From Methylococcus sp. EFPC2 (GTDB taxonomy: Bacteria; Pseudomonadota; Gammaproteobacteria; Methylococcales; Methylococcaceae): DNA of 64,000 nt. The stretch is taken from assembly GCF_016925495.1 (NCBI RefSeq), contig NZ_CP070491.1:3100001-3164000 (forward strand), given 5' to 3'. The translations under genes were made by a program, and so were the position numbers. Shown here one piece after another: positions 40,563-49,279 of this stretch; the stretch's first letter is position 1, and each line of letters begins with the position of its first letter. The notes below the pieces were generated by a model. It was given only the letters and a program-made list of their open reading frames with translations, was not told where the DNA came from and did no database searches.

Positions 40563-41270
40563 TCAGGTGACCTGACTATGATACGGACATTGCGGGTCGG
40601 TCGACAGTTGAGTGGACTCGATGGCATCGGCCACCTGATCCAGCGTGCGAAAGTGGGCGATCGCCATCTCCAGCGCTTCGACGGCAACGGGACGCGCCTG
40701 CACGAGGACAGGTAAAGTCCCGGCTCGGCAGGCGGCCGTGAGGCCGGTAAGCGAGTCTTCGAGCGCCAGGCAGCGCCCCGAAGGAACTGCCAGGCGCCGC
40801 GCCGCTTCCAGAAACAGATCGGGCTCGGGTTTACCGGCTCGGACTTGGTCGCGGCTGACGCGGACTCGAAACCAGGCATCTATGCCCGCTCTCATCAGGC
40901 AAAGTTCGGCATAGCGGGCGTCGCTGTTGGTCGCTAAGGCGTAGGGTATGCGTCGCTGCGTCAACTGCTCCAGCAGCCGTGTGACGCCGGGCATGAGAGC
41001 GATGCCGTGACTGTCCAGGTATTCATGCCAGTATTTCGACGCCGCGGCTTCGAAGCGGGAGCGTTCGAAGCGAGGGCCGATCAGCACTTGGAGCGCCTGC
41101 ATGACGCCATCCGCGTGCCGGCCGAAAAGCGCGTGGCCGACATCGTCGCTCAGCACGGTCTCGAACTCCGCGGCTGCTCGGCGCCAGGCGTGCAGATAGG
41201 TCGATTCGGTATCCAGCACCAATCCATCGAGATCAAACAACACGGCGTCGAAAGCGGGAAGCATACTCAT
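40563..41270 (-). CDS. HAD-family phosphatase (beta-PGM-like)
   Basis: 235 residues from ATG at 41270 (MSMLPAFDAVLFDLDGL); in-frame ATGs at 41312 and 41480 would only add residues without family match. HAD motif I is FDLDGLVLD (nucleophile and acid Asp pair), motif II YALATNSD, motif III the Lys in RAGKPEPDLF, motif IV LEDSLTGLTAA. A cap domain of the alpha-helical C1 type lies after motif I. Substrate probably a small sugar or nucleotide phosphate. The 41271-41473 stretch up to the next gene holds no supported feature. Confidence 0.85.
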   Translation of the reverse strand: MSMLPAFDAVLFDLDGLVLDTESTYLHAWRRAAAEFETVLSDDVGHALFGRHADGVMQALQVLIGPRFERSRFEAAASKYWHEYLDSHGIALMPGVTRLLEQLTQRRIPYALATNSDARYAELCLMRAGIDAWFRVRVSRDQVRAGKPEPDLFLEAARRLAVPSGRCLALEDSLTGLTAACRAGTLPVLVQARPVAVEALEMAIAHFRTLDQVADAIESTQLSTDPQCPYHSQVT

Positions 41271-41473
41271 GCATGGCAAGGGTCTGGAAAGGGTCGGTTG
41301 CGCAGCGCTCATGATAAGCCGATCCGGGCTGAAAAACGGCCGGCAGACAGCAACCACGGCTTGTTCTGTAATCGTGCGGCTTGCCTCCGCCCACAAGCAT
41401 CGCACTACGGCATTGCCGAGGGGCGGTGATGAAGCGCGCTTTCTGGCCGACTCCCTCTGTTTTGAGGGGCGAC

Positions 41474-42142
41474 TCACCAAGGCGTGGGAGGCTTCCGGTG
41501 TATGCGGATGGATTTGGGCTCAACGGTTACGTAGCCGTCATCACTCAACTCCTTCATGATCTTGCTGATCATCTCGCGCGACGCGCCCACGATGCTTCCC
41601 AACTCCTGATGTTTGAACCGCTCTTTGACCACCCATTCGCCGTTTTCCTCGACGGCCAGTTCCATCAGGGTTCTTACCAGGCGGCCGTAGACGTCGAACA
41701 ACATCAATCCGCGGACGTTTTCGGTAAGCAGGCGTATGCGCTTGGTCAACCCGCGCATCAATCCCATGCCGGCTTCGTCCGGGTGCGCGTGCAGCCAGCC
41801 CAGGAAAGCCTGTCGGGGAACCAAGGCGCACACGGTAGCTTCCATCGTCATGACCGAAGCCGAGCGCGGTTGGCCATCCAGCAACGAAAGCTCGCCGAAA
41901 TAGGACGGCTGCCCTTGCATCGAGAGCGTCACCTCTTTGCCGTTCTCGTCGTTCAGAAAGGTACGAACCCGACCGGACAAAACGACGAACAGGGGTCCTG
42001 CCTCGTCGCCCTCGTTGATGATGATCGCACCTTTGGGGAACGTCTTCCGGACAGCGCAGGCCGCAAGCTTGGATAGAATCTCGTCCGGAATATCCGAAAA
42101 ATACGGAATGCTCTTGAGGCCTGAGAGGGTATTGTGCGGCAC
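41474..42142 (-). CDS. Crp/Fnr-family regulator, cyclic-nucleotide-binding type
   Basis: 222 residues. The N-terminal cNMP domain has the phosphate-binding cassette FGELSLLDGQPRSASV near residues 82-97, with the Gly-Glu and Arg-Ser/Ala expected for cAMP (or c-di-GMP) binding. A long dimer helix and a winged HTH (KHQELGSIVGASREMISKIMKEL) follow. There are no Fe-S cysteines, in contrast to the FNR at 44645. It is nearer to CRP/Clp than to FNR; targets are unknown. Confidence 0.88.
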   Translation of the reverse strand: MPHNTLSGLKSIPYFSDIPDEILSKLAACAVRKTFPKGAIIINEGDEAGPLFVVLSGRVRTFLNDENGKEVTLSMQGQPSYFGELSLLDGQPRSASVMTMEATVCALVPRQAFLGWLHAHPDEAGMGLMRGLTKRIRLLTENVRGLMLFDVYGRLVRTLMELAVEENGEWVVKERFKHQELGSIVGASREMISKIMKELSDDGYVTVEPKSIRIHRKPPTPW

Positions 42143-42239
42143 GATGCGCTCACTTCGGTTGGTGTGATCCCTCGACGTCGGTTTGGCTAAGCTGAAGTCG
42201 CCGGTACAATGGTCGGGTAAAACGCCGGGAGGGCCAATT

Positions 42240-42377
42240 ATGGAACACGATCTCGCAATATGTATTGCATCGCATATGAAACAACGCTTGTATGAAACGG
42301 TGACAAGTGGGGAGACATCGGCATTCCGCCACGCGAAAAACCGATGCGGAGAGTCCGAAGCTCCGTTATACCATTAA
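42240..42377 (+). CDS. Candidate 45-residue protein
   Basis: ATG at 42240 is preceded by GGGAGGG with about 6 nt spacing, a strong ribosome site. The product (MEHDLAICIASHMKQRLYET... ending PLYH) is small, His/Cys-containing and soluble-looking. I do not recognise it. It lies in the 432-bp stretch 42143-42574 divergent from the Crp-type gene. Support is the ribosome site alone. Confidence 0.35.
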   Translation: MEHDLAICIASHMKQRLYETVTSGETSAFRHAKNRCGESEAPLYH

Positions 42378-42416
42378 GAATGTGAGGGTGTGTACATGTG
42401 AGACCCGCGGCCCTGT

Positions 42417-42434
42417 CTTGCGTGTACACGCGAG
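42417..42434. promoter_or_regulatory. 18-bp near-palindrome
   Basis: CTTGCGTGTACACGCGAG is a palindrome except for one position pair, centred on GTGTACAC. It lies in an otherwise unassigned stretch between the candidate small gene and the gene at 42575. It could be an operator; no regulator is indicated. Confidence 0.3.
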
Positions 42435-42574
42435 CATGCCCGGGACGCTTGGCAAAGTCGCCGTCTGGGACGAGCAGGATCTGCTCAGCACGCGAGGATG
42501 TCGGCCTCGATGCCGGCAAAACGCTTAATTCGAAATGCGTTGCGCGCGGGCACGCCACGCCTTTTGTCGACCAT

Positions 42575-42781
42575 TTACCGACGTGAAGCTTCTGGAGAGA
42601 TCTCTTTGATCTCTATCTCTTCGATCACCGCCAGCTCGCTCCACTGCTCGAGTATGCCGGGATCGTACAGATGTTCCACGACCATATCGTCACCCTTGAG
42701 CGCTTCGGAGGCTAGATTGACGAAATCGGCTGTCGGGAAGCTGTCGTCGATTTGGTTCTCTTCGATCGTTACGCGGGACAT
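42575..42781 (-). CDS. Small acidic protein, unknown
   Basis: 68 residues from ATG at 42781 with AGGAG 8 nt upstream (a GTG at 42790 would overlap the ribosome site). The sequence is acidic (MSRVTIEENQIDDSFPTADF ... LAVIEEIEIKEISPEASRR) and without membrane segments. No family recognised. It is divergent from thyA, 179 bp away. Confidence 0.6.
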   Translation of the reverse strand: MSRVTIEENQIDDSFPTADFVNLASEALKGDDMVVEHLYDPGILEQWSELAVIEEIEIKEISPEASRR

Positions 42782-42960
42782 AGCGGCCACTCCTGACTCG
42801 GGCTTTACTGATCTTGCGGCAGCTTTCGTGCCGCCCGCACAAACAGCCTGTCAGTCAGAGACTTACAATTTGACTCCAGCCACGCCCCGGCTTCAGTGTC
42901 AAATTTTTCGACAGAAGCTCCCCCACTCTATGACCCTTCCTTCCGCCGCGTAGCTCAAGC

Positions 42961-43932
42961 ATGAAACAGTATCTCGACCTCGTCCAAACCATCCTCGAAC
43001 AAGGTTCATGGCAAAGCAATCGCACCGGCGTGCGTACACTGAGCACACCCGGCGCGATGATGCGCTTTGATCTTCAGGCGGGCTTTCCGGCCATCACGAC
43101 GCGCAAGCTGGCCTTTAAATCGGCGATAGGCGAGCTCGTCGGGTTTTTGCGTGCATCCTCCAGCGCCGCCGATTTCCGCGCTTTGGGTTGCAGGGTGTGG
43201 GATCAGAATGCCAACGAAAATGCCCAATGGCTGGGAAATCCCTATCGGAGTGGAACGGACGATCTAGGACCGGTTTACGGCGTGCAATGGCGTTCGTGGC
43301 CCGCGTATAAATTGCTTGCGGCGGATAGCGAAAAACAGATAACGGATGCCGGCGCTCGCGGTTACCGGCAAGTGGCTCGTTTTGTTGAAGGAGGCACCGA
43401 GCGGGTGCTGTTGTATCGAGCCATAGACCAGCTTCGCAGCTGCCTGGACGCCATCGTCACCAATCCTCTGGACCGCCGCATTCTCTTCCACGGCTGGAAC
43501 TGCGCCCAGCTCGACGAGATGGCCCTGCCGCCCTGCCATCTCTTGTACCACTTTCTGCCCAATGCGTCGAAAAGCGAAATTTCGCTCTGCCTCTATGTGC
43601 GATCCAACGATATAGGATTGGGAGCGCCGTTCAACATCGCCGAGGGAGCCGCCCTATTGAGCCTGGTAGGCCGTTTGTCCGGTTTGGTCCCGCGCTGGCT
43701 GAGCTATTTCATCGGCGACGCCCATATCTACGAAAATCACCTGGATATGCTGAATGAACAGCTCCGTCGCACCCCGCACCCGCTTCCGCGGCTGGTGCTG
43801 TCTGACCGCATTCCCGATTACGCGCTCACCGGCCGTTATGAGCCGGAATGGTTGGACAGGGTGGAGCCGGCGGACTTCCAGTTGCAGGATTACCGCCATC
43901 ATCCGTCCTTGACGGCACCGATGGCGGTTTAA
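42961..43932 (+). CDS. thyA: Thymidylate synthase ThyA, long form
   Basis: 323 residues against 264 in E. coli. It methylates dUMP with methylene-tetrahydrofolate. Active-site Cys192 in [11 protein letters not shown]; phosphate-binding Arg21 in SNRTGV, RR at 172-173 in [13 protein letters not shown] and [12 protein letters not shown] near the end. The extra length is two insertions in the small domain (about 83-99 and 114-157), as in beta-proteobacterial ThyA of the Bordetella type, so it is an established long form and not a fusion. No ribosome site stands out. Confidence 0.95.
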   Translation: MKQYLDLVQTILEQGSWQSNRTGVRTLSTPGAMMRFDLQAGFPAITTRKLAFKSAIGELVGFLRASSSAADFRALGCRVWDQNANENAQWLGNPYRSGTDDLGPVYGVQWRSWPAYKLLAADSEKQITDAGARGYRQVARFVEGGTERVLLYRAIDQLRSCLDAIVTNPLDRRILFHGWNCAQLDEMALPPCHLLYHFLPNASKSEISLCLYVRSNDIGLGAPFNIAEGAALLSLVGRLSGLVPRWLSYFIGDAHIYENHLDMLNEQLRRTPHPLPRLVLSDRIPDYALTGRYEPEWLDRVEPADFQLQDYRHHPSLTAPMAV

Positions 43933-43936
43933 CTAA

Positions 43937-44001
43937 GCCCTAAGTAGGGCGCGGCGGCCCCGATGTGGGAGGGGATGAGGGAGTGTACGTGGGGCGCCGC
44001 G
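43937..44001. terminator. Hairpins between thyA and the small membrane gene
   Basis: GCCCT (43937-43941) pairs with AGGGC (43946-43950) over AAGT just after the thyA stop. A longer imperfect stem joins 43950-43961 with 43991-44001 (CGCGGCG then CCCC against GGGG then CGCCGCG, one bulge). The region separates convergent genes and may end both transcripts. Confidence 0.35.
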
Positions 44002-44052
44002 GAGTCATGCCCCCGTCTGGCGACGGGCGCTTTGGATTCCGAATGAGAGGGA

Positions 44053-44217
44053 TCAGGGCTTGTGTAGGTAAGCCGAGTTGGCTGAATCTTCCGCGATAGC
44101 TTTTTGCGCAGTCTCATACTTGCCGTGTTCGCTGCTCTTGACCGTCCACAGCGTCAGGGCTGCAATGACAATGACTCCGCCGATGTAGGCCCAAAAATAA
44201 TCTTTCTGTTGTTCCAT
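44053..44217 (-). CDS. 54-residue single-helix membrane protein
   Basis: ATG at 44217 follows GGAGG with ideal spacing. The product begins MEQQKDYFWAYIGGVIVIAA, has one membrane helix (about 8-26) and a polar C-terminal tail ending YLHKP. I do not recognise the family; it is not CcoQ-like in sequence. An FNR box at 44299-44312 with a -10 match at the class II distance indicates oxygen-responsive expression. It lies two transcripts downstream of fnr on the same strand. Confidence 0.75.
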   Translation of the reverse strand: MEQQKDYFWAYIGGVIVIAALTLWTVKSSEHGKYETAQKAIAEDSANSAYLHKP

Positions 44218-44270
44218 GATTTCCTCCAGAGTCTGTAAGTATTTTTACGCGTGGAATTACGCGCGGAGAG

Positions 44271-44312
44271 ACGATATCCAAAACCGCTTGTTCTGGTTTT
44301 GATATGGGTCAA
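44271..44312 (-). promoter_or_regulatory. FNR-dependent promoter of the small membrane protein
   Basis: TTGAT-ATGG-GTCAA (44299-44312, plus reading) matches the FNR box TTGAT-N4-ATCAA at nine of ten positions. If its centre is -41.5 on the minus strand, -12 to -7 falls on TATCGT (44276-44271), four of six matches to TATAAT. The start would be near 44264, 47 nt before the ATG. This is the geometry of a class II FNR-activated promoter. Confidence 0.6.
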
Positions 44313-44456
44313 TGAAAACTCATATTGAAAGCGAGGGGATCGACACTGTCGTGCTCTAAGCGCAGGGCAGACCGGCCGAGTGGAAGTACGGGCTGAGGGG
44401 ACGGGTGAGCGTTGCCCCAAAGCGGGACGCCGATACTGGGAGCGGAACGAAACGCG

Positions 44457-44492
44457 AAAAAAAAACGGAGCACGTCGATACGATGTGCTCCG
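44457..44492 (-). terminator. Strong intrinsic terminator
   Basis: CGGAGCAC (44466-44473) and GTGCTCCG (44485-44492) form an 8-bp stem extended by TCG/CGA beyond one weak pair. On the minus strand it is followed by nine U (complement of 44457-44465). It lies about 150 bp past the fnr stop, further than usual for the gene itself. Confidence 0.85.
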
Positions 44493-44542
44493 CAAGTGGT
44501 GTTGATGAGGTATCGGTAAGCGACTGGTCCCGCCTACCGCGT
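44457..44542 (-). ncRNA. Candidate FNR-dependent small RNA
   Basis: Predicted transcript of about 86 nt from 44542 to the terminator. Upstream are two FNR boxes, centred at -41.5 and -73.5 to the proposed start, and TAAACT (44554-44549, minus strand) at -12 to -7. The 3' end is a strong stem with nine U, suited to Hfq binding. No open reading frame with a ribosome site is seen in the transcript. The architecture parallels E. coli FnrS; no sequence relation is claimed. Confidence 0.45.
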
Positions 44543-44576
44543 GGCAACAGTTTAGTTTCGTGGGTCTGGCGGCGGG

Positions 44577-44590
44577 CTGATGTGTATCAA
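44577..44590. promoter_or_regulatory. FNR box, proximal
   Basis: CTGAT-GTGT-ATCAA matches the FNR consensus at nine of ten positions. Its centre is 41.5 bp upstream of the proposed sRNA start and 32 bp (about three helical turns) from the distal box. Confidence 0.65.
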
Positions 44591-44608
44591 GCCGCGGAAC
44601 CGAAAAAC

Positions 44609-44622
44609 TTGATCTCGATCAA
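44609..44622. promoter_or_regulatory. FNR box, distal (perfect)
   Basis: TTGAT-CTCG-ATCAA is an exact match to the FNR consensus. It lies 23 bp beyond the fnr stop, in non-coding sequence. Confidence 0.75.
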
Positions 44623-44644
44623 CCCGGTCTTGCGGAGCCGGCAT

Positions 44645-45370
44645 TCACCGGGGTGAGTAACGCTGCAATCCTTCCTCGTCAAGGATGCGGATCAGCTTTC
44701 CTTCGATGGCAATCAATTGCGCCGACTCAAACTGGCCCAACATTCTGCTCACCGTTTCCAGCGCGAGCCCGAGGTGATCGCCGATTTCCTGGCGCGTCAG
44801 CGTCAGGCGGAACTCCACATGCGAGAACCCCCGCAAGCGGTAGCGCTCGGATAAACTGAGCAGGAAAGCCGCGAGCCGCTGGTCCGCCGGCCGGCGTAGC
44901 AGCCTCATGCGCTCCAGACACTCGTCGAATTTGCCGCCTGTACGCTGCAAGATGACTTGATAAAGGGCTGGCATTTCCCTGCTCAATCGGTCGATTTGAT
45001 GCGAGGGAAGCTCGCAGAAGCTGACGGTTTCCAGAGCGACCACGGAACACAGATAACGGCCGGAGGCTACCCCGTCGAACCCGGCCAACTCGCCGGGAAG
45101 CAATAGGCTGACGATGGATTCGCTCCCCATCCGATCCATATGAACCAGTTTCGCCGTTCCGGACTTGAGGGCATAAATGCTGTTGTAATGCTCGCCAGCC
45201 TGATAGATATGTTCGCCCTTCCGCAAGGTACGGTTACGTCGAACGGTGTTGCTCAAGCGCTCGACGTCGCAATGGGTCAAGCCCTGAGGAATGCAAAGCT
45301 CGCCGAGATGACAATCATTGCAGGCGACTTGACTGCGCGTTTGTTGCACTTGTTGAAGTGAGGCTGCCAT
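44645..45370 (-). CDS. fnr: Fe-S oxygen sensor FNR
   Basis: 241 residues from ATG at 45370 (TTG at 45376 is an alternative). Cys17, Cys20 and Cys26 (CNDCHLGELCIP) plus Cys119 (VSFCELP) correspond to the four [4Fe-4S] ligands of E. coli FNR (20, 23, 29, 122), so it should dimerise and bind DNA only without oxygen. The recognition helix has Glu205, Ser208, Arg209 (ETVSR), which read TTGAT half-sites; boxes of exactly this type lie just downstream. It follows fbp on the same strand, after a hairpin at 45391-45411. Confidence 0.95.
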   Translation of the reverse strand: MAASLQQVQQTRSQVACNDCHLGELCIPQGLTHCDVERLSNTVRRNRTLRKGEHIYQAGEHYNSIYALKSGTAKLVHMDRMGSESIVSLLLPGELAGFDGVASGRYLCSVVALETVSFCELPSHQIDRLSREMPALYQVILQRTGGKFDECLERMRLLRRPADQRLAAFLLSLSERYRLRGFSHVEFRLTLTRQEIGDHLGLALETVSRMLGQFESAQLIAIEGKLIRILDEEGLQRYSPR

Positions 45371-45386
45371 TCGCAATTTGGCCGTT

Positions 45387-45411
45387 AAAATCCCGCAAAT
45401 CTAGTGCGGGA
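45387..45411 (-). terminator. Terminator-like hairpin between fbp and fnr
   Basis: TCCCGC (45391-45396) and GCGGGA (45406-45411) form a 6-bp stem with 9-nt loop; on the minus strand UUUU follows. It should partly separate fnr expression from the gap-pyk-fbp transcript. Confidence 0.55.
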
Positions 45412-45422
45412 AATTCAAAGAG

Positions 45423-46433
45423 TCAAGCACGATGTTGGCCATGATAGGAAACGACCCGATCGACTTCGTTCTTCGAGCCCAGAATCACCGGGACGCGCTG
45501 ATGGACATGCTCGGGCCGGATATCCAGGATGCGCTCGCGTCCAGTCGAACTCGCACCGCCGGCCTGTTCGACGATGAAGCTCATCGGATTGGCCTCGTAC
45601 ATGAGGCGCAGCTTGCCGCCCTTGCCCGGTGACTTGGTATCGTAGGGATACATGAATATGCCGCCACGAACCAGGATGCGGTAAACCTCGGCCACCATGG
45701 AGGCGACCCATCGCATGTTGAAGTTTTTCTCCCGCCCACCGTCCAGTCCCAGCATGCACTCGTCCACATAACGACGCACCGGCTCTTCCCAGAAGCGCCG
45801 GTTGGACATATTGACGGCGAATTCCGCCGTGTCCTCCGGGATGCGCATGTCGGGATGGGTGAGGATGAATTCGCCGACGTCGCGATCCAGGGTGAACCCA
45901 TTCACTCCGTTGCCGGTGGTCAACACCATCAGAGTGGTCGGTCCGTAGACACAGAAGCCGGCGCAAACCTGCCGGGTCCCCGGCTGGAGAAAATCGGCCT
46001 CGCTCGGTTCAGCAATGCCGTCCGGCGCGCGCAGGACCGAGAATATGGTGCCGACCGACAGGTTGATGTCGATATTGGACGAGCCATCCAACGGGTCGAA
46101 ACAGATCAGGTATTTGCCGCGTGGGTAATGGGCAGGGATGGGGATGATTTCATCGTTCTCCTCCGAGGCCATCGCCGCCAAGTGGCCAGTCCATTCCAGC
46201 GATCGGATGAAAATGTCGTTGGTGATTATGTCCAGTTTTTTCTGCACTTCCCCCTGCACGTTCTCCGAACCGGCGATGCCCAGGTTGCCCGCCAGGCCAC
46301 CGCGATTGACTTCGTGCGCGATGGCCTTGCAAGCGCTGACGATGTCGTTCAGGAGCAAGGTGAATTCGCCGCTCGCTTCGGGCGCTCGGCGCTGTTCCAG
46401 GATGATGTGTTGAACCAGCGATAAGCCTGCCAC
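45423..46433 (-). CDS. fbp: Fructose-1,6-bisphosphatase, class I
   Basis: 336 residues. It hydrolyses fructose 1,6-bisphosphate to fructose 6-P for gluconeogenesis, the ribulose monophosphate cycle or the Calvin cycle. The metal site [19 protein letters not shown] is near residue 112, with the metal Glu pair in ASEENDE before it and the substrate region ([19 protein letters not shown]) near 269. It follows pyk by 3 bp. Confidence 0.96.
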   Translation of the reverse strand: MAGLSLVQHIILEQRRAPEASGEFTLLLNDIVSACKAIAHEVNRGGLAGNLGIAGSENVQGEVQKKLDIITNDIFIRSLEWTGHLAAMASEENDEIIPIPAHYPRGKYLICFDPLDGSSNIDINLSVGTIFSVLRAPDGIAEPSEADFLQPGTRQVCAGFCVYGPTTLMVLTTGNGVNGFTLDRDVGEFILTHPDMRIPEDTAEFAVNMSNRRFWEEPVRRYVDECMLGLDGGREKNFNMRWVASMVAEVYRILVRGGIFMYPYDTKSPGKGGKLRLMYEANPMSFIVEQAGGASSTGRERILDIRPEHVHQRVPVILGSKNEVDRVVSYHGQHRA

Positions 46434-46436
46434 GAT

Positions 46437-47939
46437 TCATTCCTCGGCGGGTGGAGTGGATCCAACGATGACGGGGGATGCCGCCAGCACATCCGCGACA
46501 CGGGAGATCTTGAGCGCATTGGTGCCGCCCACGACCCCGGTGAGATCGCCTTTGGTCAAGATGACCAGGTCGTCATTTTTCACCAGCTTGCGTTTCAGAA
46601 ATTCTTCGACGATGGCCCGGTTCAGCACGGCGTGATCGGAGATGCCCGATTCGTCGAAGCTGATGGGATATACGCCGCGAAACAAGGTCACCTTCCGGCA
46701 GGTTTTTTCGTGCGAGGTGAGCGCGAATATGGGGATTCCGGAGCTGATGCGCGACATCCACAAGGGTGTCGAGCCGGTTTCCGTCAGAGCGCCGATCGCG
46801 CTGACCGGCAGATGATTGGCGATATACATCGCGCCCATGGCGATGGCCTCGTCGATGCGATGGAACGACTGGTCGTTACGATGTTGCGAATGGCGGAGCC
46901 TCGGGTATTTCTCGGCTTCCAGGCAGATCCGCGCCATCGCCGCCACGGCGCGTTCCGGGAAATGGCCGGCGGCGGTTTCGGCGGATAGCATGACCGCGTC
47001 GGTCCCATCGATCACCGCATTGGCCACGTCGGATACCTCGGCCCGCGTGGGCTGCGGATTTTCGATCATGGACTCCATCATCTGCGTGGCGGTGATGACA
47101 ACCTTGTTATGCTGGCGCGCAAGCCGGATCAGGCGCTTTTGTTCGTGCGGCAACAAGGCATCACCGATTTCCACACCCAGATCGCCGCGCGCCACCATAA
47201 TGGCGTCCGATACGTCGATGATCCCTTCGATCACGCCTTCCCGTATCGCTTCCGCGCGTTCGATTTTGGCAACGATGGCCATGTCGCTGCCGGCCTGGCG
47301 CAAGAGCTCACGCGCTTCCAAGATGTCATCCTTGCTGCGGGGAAAGGAAATCGCCAGATAGTCGGCGCCGATATCGACCGCCGTATGCAGATCCTGTTTG
47401 TCCTTGTCGGTCAGTGCGGGGGCAGACAGCCCGCCTCCCAGCTTGTTGATGCCCTTATTGTTGGACAATACGCCGGGGATCGTCACGATGCAGCGGACAC
47501 GGGTATCCTCGACCGATTTAACCTTGAGCTCGATCAGTCCGTCGTTGAGCAGCAAGGTATCGCCCGCCTGGACGTCGCGGGGCAGGGACTCGTAGCTGCA
47601 GCCCACCTGGGATTCATTGCCGGCATCGGCCGGTAAGGCGGTATCCAGGGTAAACGGCTGACCTTGCTGTAGATGAACCTTGCGGTTGTCCTTAAACCGG
47701 GTGATGCGGATCTTGGGACCTTGCAGGTCCGCCAGGATGGCTACATGACGCCGGAGTTTGCTGGAGATCGCGCGGATGCGCTCGGCTCTCGCCCGGTGTT
47801 CGGCGGCACTGCCGTGGGAAAAATTGAGCCGGACCACGTCGGTGCCGGCTCTGAGTATGGCTTCGAGTATCTCCGGGGCCTCGGAAGCGGGCCCCAGAGT
47901 AGCGATGATCTTGGTGCGTCTATACGTCTGTTTGCTCAT
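46437..47939 (-). CDS. pyk: Pyruvate kinase
   Basis: 500 residues. It converts phosphoenolpyruvate and ADP to pyruvate and ATP. N-terminus TKIIATLGPASE, the catalytic-Lys segment MAIVAKIERAEAI near 220, MVARGDLGVEIG near 247 and the ATQMMESMIENPQPTRAEVSDVANA stretch (about 280-304) are the class marks. The C-terminal domain (about 355-500) is present, so allosteric control is possible. It follows gap by 10 bp; pgk is not in the cluster. Confidence 0.96.
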   Translation of the reverse strand: MSKQTYRRTKIIATLGPASEAPEILEAILRAGTDVVRLNFSHGSAAEHRARAERIRAISSKLRRHVAILADLQGPKIRITRFKDNRKVHLQQGQPFTLDTALPADAGNESQVGCSYESLPRDVQAGDTLLLNDGLIELKVKSVEDTRVRCIVTIPGVLSNNKGINKLGGGLSAPALTDKDKQDLHTAVDIGADYLAISFPRSKDDILEARELLRQAGSDMAIVAKIERAEAIREGVIEGIIDVSDAIMVARGDLGVEIGDALLPHEQKRLIRLARQHNKVVITATQMMESMIENPQPTRAEVSDVANAVIDGTDAVMLSAETAAGHFPERAVAAMARICLEAEKYPRLRHSQHRNDQSFHRIDEAIAMGAMYIANHLPVSAIGALTETGSTPLWMSRISSGIPIFALTSHEKTCRKVTLFRGVYPISFDESGISDHAVLNRAIVEEFLKRKLVKNDDLVILTKGDLTGVVGGTNALKISRVADVLAASPVIVGSTPPAEE

Positions 47940-47949
47940 GCGCCACGCG

Positions 47950-48960
47950 CTATTTCGCGTTCACCAGCGCAACCGTGGTATCCAACATGCGGTTCGAAAA
48001 ACCCCATTCGTTGTCGTACCAGGCCAGCACCTTAACCAAGTTGCCGATGACGTTCGTCTGCGTCGCATCGAAATTGGACGAAGTGGTGGTGTGATTGAAA
48101 TCGCTGGAAACCAAAGGCTGGGTGTTGTAGCCCAGGATGCCCTTGAGTTCGCCTTCGGAGGCTTCCTTCATAATGGCGTTGACCTCGTCCTTGCTGGTTT
48201 CCCGTCCGGCGATGAAAGTCAGGTCCACCACCGACACGTTGGGTGTTGGAACGCGGATGGCGAAGCCGGACAGCTTGCCGTTCAACTCCGGCAGCACCAG
48301 ACCCACCGCCTGGGCTGCCCCGGTCTTGGTCGGGATCATGTTCAACGCGGCGGCGCGGGCGCGATAAAGATCCTTGTGATAAACGTCGGTCAACACCTGA
48401 TCGTTGGTGTAGGAATGTATGGTGGTCATCAGGCCGGAAACCAGGCCCAGTTTATCGGCCAAAGGCTTGACCAGCGGCGCCAGGCAGTTGGTAGTGCATG
48501 ACGCGTTGGAAATCACCGTGTCGGTGGATTTCAGCACATGGTGGTTGACGCCATAGACGATGGTCGCGTCGGCCTCGTTCTTGTCGGCCGGGGCCGATAT
48601 GATGACTTTCTTGGCTCCGGCGTCTATGTGCGGCTGGCACTTGGCCTTGGTGCGGAAAACACCGGTGGATTCAAGTACCACGTCGACGCCCAGCGCGGCC
48701 CAAGGCAGCTTGGCGGGATCGCGCTCGGAAAAAACCTTGATGCGGTCGCCGTTGACGATCAAATCGCCGCCATCGATCTCGACGGTCCCGTGGAACGGGC
48801 CGTGCACCGTGTCGTGGCGGGTCAGGTGGGCATTGATGTTGGCATCACCCAGATCGTTGATGGCCACGATCTGAACATCCTTGCGGCCGGATTCGTACAC
48901 GGCGCGCAGAACGTTGCGGCCGATGCGGCCATAGCCATTGATTGCGATTTTGATCGTCAT
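47950..48960 (-). CDS. gap: Glyceraldehyde-3-phosphate dehydrogenase
   Basis: 336 residues. Catalytic Cys155 in [16 protein letters not shown]-binding [14 protein letters not shown] at the N-terminus, and Asp36 after VAIN, which favours NAD over NADP. First gene of gap-pyk-fbp on the minus strand; ATG follows ACGGAG. The promoter is proposed at 49131-49159, giving a leader of about 160 nt. Confidence 0.96.
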   Translation of the reverse strand: MTIKIAINGYGRIGRNVLRAVYESGRKDVQIVAINDLGDANINAHLTRHDTVHGPFHGTVEIDGGDLIVNGDRIKVFSERDPAKLPWAALGVDVVLESTGVFRTKAKCQPHIDAGAKKVIISAPADKNEADATIVYGVNHHVLKSTDTVISNASCTTNCLAPLVKPLADKLGLVSGLMTTIHSYTNDQVLTDVYHKDLYRARAAALNMIPTKTGAAQAVGLVLPELNGKLSGFAIRVPTPNVSVVDLTFIAGRETSKDEVNAIMKEASEGELKGILGYNTQPLVSSDFNHTTTSSNFDATQTNVIGNLVKVLAWYDNEWGFSNRMLDTTVALVNAK

Positions 48961-49130
48961 AGCCTTGCTCCGTAGTGTTTAAATATTGTTATTGGTGATG
49001 TGTGGTCCAGATCAGGCCCGCGCTGCTAGGTATGTGCACCCGTTTCAGGTTGGTGTTTCGTCGACGAAGAGATCGGTCGGTGGCGGGAGCCCGCCAAAAT
49101 CGGGCGTTGCAGCGGATTTCGCTCGCTTGG

Positions 49131-49159
49131 AATATAGCAACTCGCACCCGAACCGTCCA
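49131..49159 (-). promoter_or_regulatory. Promoter of gap-pyk-fbp
   Basis: On the minus strand -35 TGGACG (49154-49159) and -10 TATATT (49131-49136) are 17 bp apart (four and five matches of six). The stretch 48961-49279 holds this promoter and a long leader; otherwise nothing supported is seen except a GCTGAC/GTCAGC stem (49268-49284) at the end of the next gene. Confidence 0.5.
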
Positions 49160-49279
49160 GCGCTCGCCCATAGCGGGCAGGCTTTTTGATGCGCCTTCGG
49201 CACGACGATTTATGCATGTTCAAGCCCCGATGGACCAGGACATCAGTCGGTGACGCCAGCAGCAAGCGCTGACTCGTTG

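Noticed and set aside
43210-43435. Insertions in ThyA, at first taken as an intein or fusion
   Set aside because: They match the long ThyA form known from beta-proteobacteria such as Bordetella, with no intein junction residues.
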